Shown one piece after another: positions 45,530 to 52,683 of a stretch of DNA of 64,000 nt; the first letter of the stretch is position 1, and every line of letters begins with the position of its first letter. Below the pieces are notes generated by a model. The model was not told where the DNA came from, did not search any database, and saw only the letters and a program-made list of their open reading frames with translations. The position numbers and the translations under genes were made by a program. The stretch is from Hoylesella marshii DSM 16973 = JCM 13450 (GTDB lineage Bacteria; Bacteroidota; Bacteroidia; Bacteroidales; Bacteroidaceae). The stretch spans positions 888,291 to 952,290 of the forward strand of contig NZ_GL397214.1 in NCBI RefSeq assembly GCF_000146675.1. The letters run 5' to 3'.

Positions 45530-45532
45530 CAG

Positions 45533-45808
45533 ATGATGACAACCAACGAACAGACTCCTGTTTTCAATTCGCTTGCAGAATTGAGAACAAAGAAAGCAGC
45601 ACTCCGCAAAGACATCCAACAAGACGATCAGACCATTCGAGTGCTGTGGAATGAAATGTTTCGTGCCCCCGCAGTGTCCCCGTCTACCCCGAGCCAACGA
45701 CTGACAGGACTTTTAAACACGGGCGGCAGTATTCTCGATGGGCTGATTTTAGGATGGAAACTCTACCGCAGGTTCAGTGGCTTCGGTATCTTCGGAAGAA
45801 GAAGATAA
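45533..45808 (+). CDS. Small hypothetical protein of the YtxH trio
   Basis: A 91-residue protein I cannot assign to a family. The N-terminal half is a charged helix (SLAELRTKKAALRKDIQQDD), likely a short coiled coil. The second half has a Gly-rich amphipathic or membrane-associated stretch (TGGSILDGLILGWKLYRRF) and a basic tail FGRRR. Start may be 45533 or the adjacent ATG 45536. It is 3 bases after the holin-like gene, so co-translation is likely; a membrane-peripheral partner of the trio is a guess. Confidence 0.65.
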   Translation: MMTTNEQTPVFNSLAELRTKKAALRKDIQQDDQTIRVLWNEMFRAPAVSPSTPSQRLTGLLNTGGSILDGLILGWKLYRRFSGFGIFGRRR

Positions 45809-46183
45809 CGCCGTTTCACCGCCCACAGTTCATCCGCAAAAAGAGAAAAGGATGCACCCCGCAGATGCAAACGCCACCCTATTGCAACAACGGAGAATCC
45901 TCAAGACATACCATTCACAAACGAGAAGAGAGCCACATCTTATCGGTTTATTCCTAAAAGCTAAGCTTTCACTTTGTCATCGCTTAGCTTCTACGTCCTT
46001 ACAGCATAGCTTTCACAACCTAAACGCTATGCTTTCTTGAACAGCAGTGTATGTTGTTGTGTGACAGTCGCTTCACTCTAAGCAACTGTTGTCTTGTCGT
46101 TGCCCATAGGGCGATGAAGAGTTTGAACTGTATTACCTCGCATCGGGAGGAGGCGAAGAGGTGAATATTTCGGGTAAGATAAG
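45809..46183. other. Gap with a 22-bp array before uvrA
   Basis: The left 145 bases carry nothing I recognise. A 22-bp array occupies 45954-46041. The remaining bases lead to the uvrA promoter. The small open frames here are not supported. Confidence 0.5.
45954..46041. repeat. 22-bp tandem repeat array, four units
   Basis: Four units begin at 45954, 45976, 45998 and 46020, exactly 22 bases apart, with cores AGCTAAGCT, GCTTAGCT, AGCATAGCT and GCTATGCT. Each keeps an AGC/GCT dyad around a variable AT centre. The family is the same as at 7836 and 26880. Confidence 0.8.
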
Positions 46184-46215
46184 TTTGGCTAAGCGGCGAC
46201 AAATATGTATTTTTG
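46184..46215 (+). promoter_or_regulatory. Promoter for uvrA
   Basis: TTTG (46184-46187), exactly 20 bases, TATTTTTG (46208-46215): a full consensus match. It lies inside the longest open frame, which shows that translation starts downstream, at ATG 46260. No SOS-type operator is recognisable. Confidence 0.75.
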
Positions 46216-46259
46216 CATGCCGAAATGAGCAACAAAACATCATCTTTACAGGAAACGCT

Positions 46260-49079
46260 ATGACAGCATTTATTCAGATAAAAGGCGCACGAGCCAATAA
46301 CCTCAAAAATATCTCGGTAAACATTCCTCGAAATCAATTCATCGTGATTGCAGGTGTAAGCGGTTCGGGAAAGTCGTCGTTGGCTTTCGACACATTGTAT
46401 GCCGAAGGGCAGCGACGATATGTGGAGAGTTTATCGGCCTATGCCCGGCAGTTTTTAGGCAGGATGAGCAAGCCGGAATGCGACTCTATTAAGGGTTTGC
46501 CGCCAGCTATTGCCATCGAACAGAAAGTGAACAGCCGTAACCCTCGTTCAACGGTGGGCACTTCGACGGAAATCTATGAGTATATGCGGCTGCTCTTTGC
46601 ACGTATCGGGCGCACATTCTCACCGATAAGCGGCGAGGAAGTAAAGAAACATTCGACAGAAGACATGGTGACGCAGATGCTGTCGTTTGCAAAAGGTACG
46701 AAGTTCGCTATCGTAGCACCATTGAAAATGGGAACGGGCAGGTCGCTCAGGGAGCAGTTGGAAATGGAAAACCAGCAGGGATTCGTGCGACTTTGGTATC
46801 ATGAGACATTCGTGCGCATCGAGGATTTCATGGCCGATGAGGAGAACTTGAAGGCTGCACCGAGCGATGTTTTCTTGCTGATAGACCGCCTGTCGGTAGA
46901 CGACAACAAGGAGACGGTGTCGCGATTTATTGATTCGGCCGAGACAGCACTCTATGAGGGCGACGGCAGATGTATGCTACTGTTTCTGCCGGGGAATATC
47001 CGGTATGAATATTCGACCCGATTTGAGGCCGACGGCATGCACTTTGAAGAACCTAACGCCAATATGTTTTCTTTTAACTCACCGCTGGGGGCATGTCCGG
47101 TCTGCGAGGGTTTCGGTCGGGTGATAGGCATTGACGAAAAATTAGTGGTGCCCAACTCATCGCTTAGTGTGTATGAAGGTTGCGTGCAGTGCTGGCACGG
47201 CGATAAGATGAAGGCTTGGAAAGAGGAGTTTTGCCGACGGGCAGAGAAAGACGGTTTCCCTATCTTCGAACCTTATTTCCAGCTCTCGCGGAAGCATAAG
47301 GAATGGCTGTGGCACGGTTTGCCGTCTGAGTTGGGCGGCGATATTCACGACCGCGTCTGCATCGATGCCTTCTTTCAAATGCTCACAGAAAACCAATATA
47401 AGATTCAATATCGCGTGATGCTGAGCCGATATCGTGGCAAGACGACCTGCCCTAACTGCCATGGCACACGACTGAAAAAGGAAGCCGGCTACGTGAAAGT
47501 GGGTGGGCGCAGCATCTCGGAGCTGGTGGATATGCCCGTATCGGTGTTGAAAGAATGGTTTGACACCCTGCAACTGACGGAGCATGAAGCCCTAATCGGC
47601 AAACGACTGCTCGTGGAAATCAAGAATCGGTTGCAATTCCTGCTCGATGTCGGTCTGGGATACCTCACACTGAACAGACCCTCAAACACGCTTAGTGGTG
47701 GGGAAAGTCAGCGCATTAACCTCACAACATCGCTCGGCAGTTCGCTTGTCGGTTCACTCTATATCCTCGACGAACCCAGCATCGGTCTGCACAACCGCGA
47801 CACCGACAGGCTCATCCACGTGCTACGCGAGTTGAACGAGCTGGGCAACACAGTGATTGTGGTGGAACACGATGAAGACATCATGCGGGCAGCCGATTAC
47901 TTGATAGATGTCGGCCCTGATGCCGGAAGCCTCGGCGGACGCATTGTGTTCGAGGGCTCGGCCGCCGACATCACGCCCCAATCGCTGAAGAAATACCCCG
48001 ACAGTCACACGGTGAAATATCTGACAGGTACCGAACGCATAGACGTGCCCGCAAGTCGCCGCCATTGGAACATGGCCATCGAACTGACGGGCGCACGGAT
48101 GAATAACCTCAAAGGAGTAAATGCGAAATTTCCGCTCAATGTGCTGACCGTTGTCACGGGTGTGAGCGGCAGCGGAAAGTCTTCGCTCGTGAGAGGCATT
48201 CTCTACCCTGCGCTGAAGCGACAACTCGACGAAGCAGCCGACATCCCTGGCGAATATTCCGCGCTCGCGGGCGATTGGCAGCACATCAGCCACGTAGAGT
48301 TCGTAGACCAACATCCCATCGGCAAGAGCACGCGTTCAAATCCCGTTACTTATATCAAGGCCTATGATGCCATCCGACAACTCTTTGCCGACCAACCGCA
48401 AGCACGGAATCAGGGGTTCTCGCCGCAGTATTTCTCGTTTAACACCGACGGCGGACGCTGCGAAGAGTGCAAGGGCGCGGGCACCATTACCGTCGAGATG
48501 CAATTCATGGCCGACCTCGAATTAGAATGCGAAGCCTGTCACGGCCAGCGATTCAAGCGCGATGTGCTCGATATACACTTTGCCGGAAAGAATATCAATG
48601 ACGTTTTGAATATGACGGTATCAGAGGCTATCGCATTTTTTACCGACAACGGCGAGACGAAAATAGCCCAACGACTCCGCCCCTTGGAGGATGTGGGACT
48701 TGGATATATCAAACTCGGACAAAGCTCCTCCACCCTTTCGGGCGGCGAAAATCAGCGCGTGAAACTGTCCTATTTCATCGGGCAGGAACGGAAAGAACCG
48801 ACACTCTTTATCTTCGACGAACCGACCACAGGGCTCCATTTCCACGATATCCGCAAACTCCTTCAGGCTTTCGATGCGCTTCTCGCACGCGGACATTCCA
48901 TCATTGTTATCGAACATAATATGGAGATTATCAAATGCGCCGACCACATCATCGACCTTGGTCCTGAAGGAGGCGACAAGGGCGGCGAGATTGTAGCCGT
49001 CGGCACACCGGAAGACATCTGCAACAACGCCCGCAGTCTTACGGGAAAATACCTGAAACCGTATCTGAATCCCCTATAA
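46260..49079 (+). CDS. uvrA: Excinuclease ABC subunit A
   Basis: A 939-residue DNA-damage recognition ATPase of nucleotide excision repair, working with UvrB. It has two ABC modules: Walker A GVSGSGKSSLAF near 30-40 and GVSGSGKSSLVRG near 633, with signature loops LSGGESQR and LSGGENQR and Walker B DEPSIGLH and DEPTTGLH. Zinc-binding Cys pairs appear at CPVCEGFG, CPNCHGTR and CEECKGAG/CEACHGQR. In the second module the signature continues VKLSYFIGQERKEP rather than the common form with SRR, which I regard as the Bacteroidetes type. The start is set by the promoter. Confidence 0.96.
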   Translation: MTAFIQIKGARANNLKNISVNIPRNQFIVIAGVSGSGKSSLAFDTLYAEGQRRYVESLSAYARQFLGRMSKPECDSIKGLPPAIAIEQKVNSRNPRSTVGTSTEIYEYMRLLFARIGRTFSPISGEEVKKHSTEDMVTQMLSFAKGTKFAIVAPLKMGTGRSLREQLEMENQQGFVRLWYHETFVRIEDFMADEENLKAAPSDVFLLIDRLSVDDNKETVSRFIDSAETALYEGDGRCMLLFLPGNIRYEYSTRFEADGMHFEEPNANMFSFNSPLGACPVCEGFGRVIGIDEKLVVPNSSLSVYEGCVQCWHGDKMKAWKEEFCRRAEKDGFPIFEPYFQLSRKHKEWLWHGLPSELGGDIHDRVCIDAFFQMLTENQYKIQYRVMLSRYRGKTTCPNCHGTRLKKEAGYVKVGGRSISELVDMPVSVLKEWFDTLQLTEHEALIGKRLLVEIKNRLQFLLDVGLGYLTLNRPSNTLSGGESQRINLTTSLGSSLVGSLYILDEPSIGLHNRDTDRLIHVLRELNELGNTVIVVEHDEDIMRAADYLIDVGPDAGSLGGRIVFEGSAADITPQSLKKYPDSHTVKYLTGTERIDVPASRRHWNMAIELTGARMNNLKGVNAKFPLNVLTVVTGVSGSGKSSLVRGILYPALKRQLDEAADIPGEYSALAGDWQHISHVEFVDQHPIGKSTRSNPVTYIKAYDAIRQLFADQPQARNQGFSPQYFSFNTDGGRCEECKGAGTITVEMQFMADLELECEACHGQRFKRDVLDIHFAGKNINDVLNMTVSEAIAFFTDNGETKIAQRLRPLEDVGLGYIKLGQSSSTLSGGENQRVKLSYFIGQERKEPTLFIFDEPTTGLHFHDIRKLLQAFDALLARGHSIIVIEHNMEIIKCADHIIDLGPEGGDKGGEIVAVGTPEDICNNARSLTGKYLKPYLNPL

Positions 49080-49080
49080 A

Positions 49081-49217
49081 GTGCTCGCAGTTGGACTGCA
49101 AGGAGCAAAATAAAATTTTTAGTGCTTGCATAGCCTATGCAAATGACAAAACAAAAAATTGGGTGCTTGCATAGCCTATGCAAATGGCAAAATACAAAAA
49201 AGGGTGCTTGCGTATTT
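49081..49217. repeat. 41-bp tandem hairpin repeats after uvrA
   Basis: Units start at 49081, 49122, 49163 and partly 49204, all 41 bases apart. Units 2 and 3 are near identical and hold the perfect dyad TTGCATAG-C-CTATGCAA; unit 1 keeps the same position with GCAGT/ACTGC, a compensatory change. Each hairpin is followed by an A-rich stretch. Unit 1, with its T-run, may be the uvrA terminator. Confidence 0.85.
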
Positions 49218-49231
49218 AATATTCCGTTTAT

Positions 49232-49262
49232 TTTGTCAGTCTATCAACTTCCACTAACTTTG
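49232..49262 (+). promoter_or_regulatory. Promoter for murF-alr
   Basis: TTTG (49232-49235), 19 bases, TAACTTTG (49255-49262), a full TAnnTTTG match, 25 bases before the ATG at 49288. Confidence 0.7.
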
Positions 49263-49287
49263 CACTCAACAAACGGCAGACAGAGAC

Positions 49288-51762
49288 ATGATTTATACGA
49301 TTGACAGAATTACCACATTGATAAATGCAGAGCGTTACGGCGAAGCCGACGCGCGGATAGGCTTTATCCTTACAGACAGCAGATCGCTTTGTTTCCCCGA
49401 GGAAACGCTCTTCTTCGCATTGAAATCCGACCGCAACGACGGCCACCGTTATATACCCGAGTTATACCGCCGCGGCGTAAGAAACTTTGCAGTAGAGGTT
49501 CTGCCGGACAGCAGCAGTTCCTATACGGATGCCAACTTCCTGAAAGTTGCCGACACGTTGAAAGCGTTGCAGATGCTGGCTAAGAAACATCGCGAGACAT
49601 TCCACATTCCCATCATCGGCATTACCGGTTCCAACGGGAAGACCATGGTGAAGGAGTGGCTTTACCAGCTGTTGATGCCCGAAAGATTTGTAACCCGTTC
49701 GCCGCGCAGCTACAATTCTCAGATAGGTGTGCCGCTTTCGGTGTGGCTATTGAATGAGAACACGCAGATAGGCCTGTTTGAAGCCGGCATCAGTAGACCC
49801 AAAGAGATGGATGCGTTACGTGAGATCATACGTCCGACAATCGGTGTTCTGACCACCATCGGCACCGCTCATCAGGAGAATTTTGCATCGATAGAGGAGA
49901 AATGCCGAGAGAAACTCCGCCTCTTTCGCCATGCGCAAACCATCGTGTATTGCACTGACAACGCACTCACTGCGCGGCTCATCAGCGAAGAATCGCTTGA
50001 AGGAGAGCCAATAGCATGGTCTACGAAAGATGAGAATGCGCAACTTTACGTGAGCCGGATAGAGAAGCAAGCGGAACACACTACGGTTTCCTATAGATAC
50101 AAAAACCACATAGAAGGCCAATACACATTACCTTTTATCGACGATGCGTCCGTGGAAAACTCCATCACTTGCACCGCAGTAGCCCTCTATTTAGGTATCG
50201 CTCCGGCAGCCCTGGCCAAACGAATGGCGCATTTAGAGCCTGTGGCCATGCGGTTAGAGGTGAAAGAAGGACAACATGGCTGCACGCTCATCAACGACAG
50301 CTACAATTCCGACATCCATTCCTTAGACATCGCACTCGACTTCATGAATCGTCGCCCCGACCACAAAGGACGTAAACGAACGCTGATATTGAGCGACATA
50401 GAACAGACAGGGCGAAAGCCGGCAGACCTTTACCGCGAAGTGTCCCATCTCGCTGCCAAACGTAGGGTGGAGAAGTTTATCGGCATCGGAAGACAACTGT
50501 GCGCCCATGCCGACAGCATTGGGATAACCGATAAATGCTTTTTCCCCGACTGCGAATCCTTTATTCACAGCGAGGCCTTCGACAAACTGCGCAATGAAGT
50601 GATTCTCATCAAAGGGGCACGCCGGTTCGGGTTCGACCGTCTGACCGACCTGTTGGTAAAAAAGGTGCATGAAACGACCTTGGAAGTAAACCTCAACGCC
50701 TTGGTCGAGAACCTGAATTACTATCGTTCGTTCATGAAGCCCGAGACGAAATTGGTGTGCATGATTAAAGCCAACGGCTATGGAACGGGTGCCGTAGAGA
50801 TTGCCAAGACACTGCAAGACCATCGGGTGGATTATTTAGCCGTGGCCGTGGCCGATGAAGGTGTCACATTGCGCAACAACGGCATCACGTCGAGCATCAT
50901 GATTATGAATCCTGAAATGACAGCTTTCAAGACCATGTTCGACTACGAGCTGGAACCGGAAGTCTATAGTTTCCGCCTCTTAGACGCTCTCATCAAAGCT
51001 GCCCGCAAGGAAGGAATCGCCGGCTATCCCGTACACATCAAACTCGATACCGGCATGCACCGCCTCGGATTCGACCCGCAACAAGACATAGAAAAACTCA
51101 TCGACGTGTTTAAACACCAGAATGCCCTCATTCCGCGCTCGGTATTCTCCCATTTCGTCGGCTCAGACAGCAATGACTTCGACGATTTCTCCCGCCATCA
51201 GTTCGTCCTGTTCGACGAAGCAAGCCGGAAAATACAATCAGCCTTCCCCCATAAAATTCTACGACATATAGACAATTCGGCGGGCATCGAGCATTTCCCC
51301 GAACGACAGTTAGATATGTGTCGCCTGGGAATAGGCCTCTACGGAGTGAATCCCCGCAGCAATGCCATCATCCACAACGTATGCACACTGAAAACCACTA
51401 TCCTGCAACTGCGCATAGTCAAAGCCCACGAAACGATAGGATATAGCCGACGAGGAACCGTAGAGAGAGACAGCCTCATCGCTGCCATCCCCATCGGATA
51501 TGCCGACGGGCTCAACCGCCGACTGGGAAACCGCCATGGCTATTGCTTGGTAAACGGGAAAAAAGCCGACTATATCGGCAACATTTGCATGGACGTGGCC
51601 ATGATCGACGTAACGGGAATCGACTGCAAAGAAGGCGATGCCGTAGAAATCTTTGGCGACAGACTACCCGTAACCGTCCTCTCCGATGCGCTCAGCACCA
51701 TCCCGTATGAAGTGCTCACAGGCATCAGCAATCGGGTAAAACGAGTCTATTTCCAAGACTAA
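49288..51762 (+). CDS. murF-alr: Bifunctional MurF ligase / alanine racemase
   Basis: An 824-residue fusion typical of Bacteroidetes. Residues about 1-455 are MurF, which adds D-Ala-D-Ala to UDP-MurNAc-tripeptide: P-loop GITGSNGKT, the GVLTTIGTAH segment and the DSYNSD motif. Residues about 465-824 are alanine racemase: Schiff-base Lys494 in MIKANGYGTG, the GMHRLG segment and the catalytic Tyr in GYADGLNRR. One chain thus makes D-Ala and uses its dipeptide product in wall synthesis, with Ddl needed in between. It has its own promoter. The same frame stays open past the stop (see 51763). Confidence 0.95.
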   Translation: MIYTIDRITTLINAERYGEADARIGFILTDSRSLCFPEETLFFALKSDRNDGHRYIPELYRRGVRNFAVEVLPDSSSSYTDANFLKVADTLKALQMLAKKHRETFHIPIIGITGSNGKTMVKEWLYQLLMPERFVTRSPRSYNSQIGVPLSVWLLNENTQIGLFEAGISRPKEMDALREIIRPTIGVLTTIGTAHQENFASIEEKCREKLRLFRHAQTIVYCTDNALTARLISEESLEGEPIAWSTKDENAQLYVSRIEKQAEHTTVSYRYKNHIEGQYTLPFIDDASVENSITCTAVALYLGIAPAALAKRMAHLEPVAMRLEVKEGQHGCTLINDSYNSDIHSLDIALDFMNRRPDHKGRKRTLILSDIEQTGRKPADLYREVSHLAAKRRVEKFIGIGRQLCAHADSIGITDKCFFPDCESFIHSEAFDKLRNEVILIKGARRFGFDRLTDLLVKKVHETTLEVNLNALVENLNYYRSFMKPETKLVCMIKANGYGTGAVEIAKTLQDHRVDYLAVAVADEGVTLRNNGITSSIMIMNPEMTAFKTMFDYELEPEVYSFRLLDALIKAARKEGIAGYPVHIKLDTGMHRLGFDPQQDIEKLIDVFKHQNALIPRSVFSHFVGSDSNDFDDFSRHQFVLFDEASRKIQSAFPHKILRHIDNSAGIEHFPERQLDMCRLGIGLYGVNPRSNAIIHNVCTLKTTILQLRIVKAHETIGYSRRGTVERDSLIAAIPIGYADGLNRRLGNRHGYCLVNGKKADYIGNICMDVAMIDVTGIDCKEGDAVEIFGDRLPVTVLSDALSTIPYEVLTGISNRVKRVYFQD

Positions 51763-52092
51763 GAAAAACAGTTTATTCAAGAAATAAGTGTAACACACAC
51801 ACATTCGCACCGCCAGTCGGATAACACTTTAAACGCTTTCACATACGCGCGCGCGAAGCGTATCGCATCCCCTATCAACAAAGGGCTCCGAGGAGTTCCC
51901 TTTGTTCGCTTTTTCGCCCCCGTCAGCTGCGTTGTGCGCTTAGCCGTGAGCGGCGATATCGCAGAACAATTTCCCGTTAATTCATGGCATAGCATCAATG
52001 AAGGCGATGCCAAGTCCGGCGACTTCGATGCCGACGAATGGGAAGACGACGAGCAGACCACCGGAACGGGATACAACCTGTGGACAGAGTAA
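51763..52092 (+). pseudogene. Possible 3' remnant of a lost gene after murF-alr
   Basis: The frame of murF-alr stays open for 110 codons after its stop, to a TAA at 52090-52092, with no ATG. The first half overlaps a terminator-like hairpin and has no protein character. The end is unlike random DNA, acidic with balanced codons: EGDAKSGDFDADEWEDD and then GTGYNLWTE. I cannot match it to a family. It may be the 3' end of a deleted gene; chance is possible. Confidence 0.35.
51877..51915 (+). terminator. Likely terminator of murF-alr
   Basis: AACAAAGGG pairs perfectly with CCCTTTGTT around a 12-base loop that itself contains CTC/GAG, followed by CGCTTTTTCG. It is 115 bases after the murF-alr stop. 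Confidence 0.6.
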
Positions 52093-52110
52093 GTCGCGCA
52101 CTCCACGTAA

Positions 52111-52567
52111 CCGGATTTAGCCTCTGCCGGCACCGCTCGGCACTCTGCAAGCCGGATTTAGCCTCTGCCGACACCGTTCGGCACTCTGCAAGCCGGATTT
52201 AGACTCTGCCGGCACCGCTCGGTACTCTGCAAGCCGGATTTAGCCTCTGCCGACACCGCTCGGCACTCAAAAGGTTCCGGAATCATTGATTTCCGAGCAA
52301 AAGAGTGCCGAGCAGCGCAAAAATCATTGATTTCCGAGAGAAAGAGTGCCGTGCGGTGCAAAAATCATTGATTTCCGAGCGAAAGAGTGCCGTGCGGCGC
52401 AAAAATCATTGATTTCCGAGCAAAAGAGTGTCGTGCGGTGCAAAAATCATTGATTTCCGAGCGAACGAGTGCCGTGCGGTGCAAAAATCATTGATTTCCG
52501 AGCGAAAGAGTGCCGTGCGGCGCAAAAATCATTGATTTCGGAGTGAAAGAGTGCCGTGCGGTGCAAC
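52111..52567. repeat. Two opposed 41-bp tandem arrays, 4 + 7 units
   Basis: Array A has units at 52111, 52152, 52193 and 52234. Array B has units at 52281, 52322, 52363, 52404, 52445, 52486 and 52527. All steps are exactly 41. The reverse complement of A aligns to B through GAGTGCCGAGCGGTG versus GAGTGCCGTGCGGTG, so they are the same family in opposite orientation. B units carry two dyads, AAATCA-T-TGATTT and GCCG-TG-CGGC. The DNA separates convergent murF-alr and lptD. Confidence 0.9.
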
Positions 52568-52612
52568 TGATGCGGGAAGCATAAAAGAAACACCTTTATA
52601 TATACACACATA

Positions 52613-52653
52613 GAGTGGTACGCGTCGCGACGATGCGTACCACTCGCTTTTTT
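52613..52653 (+). terminator. Strong intrinsic terminator beyond the 41-bp arrays
   Basis: GAGTGGTACGC pairs perfectly with GCGTACCACTC around an 11-base loop and is followed by a T-run on the + strand. On the minus strand it lies 31 bases after the lptD stop but without a T-run. The orientation implies + strand transcription through the repeats. Confidence 0.85.
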
Positions 52654-52683
52654 GTTGATAGATATGGAAAGTGTTTCCGGTGC

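Noticed and set aside
46161..46259. Longer UvrA N terminus from GTG 46161
   Set aside because: A full-consensus promoter lies inside this stretch, and the family N terminus begins at ATG 46260.
51847..51858. Alternating CG run as a possible Z-DNA site
   Set aside because: Only about ten bases of alternation; too short to claim without structural data.
52111..52567. Possible CRISPR array
   Set aside because: The 41-bp repeats are contiguous with no unique spacers, units drift gradually, and no cas genes are near.
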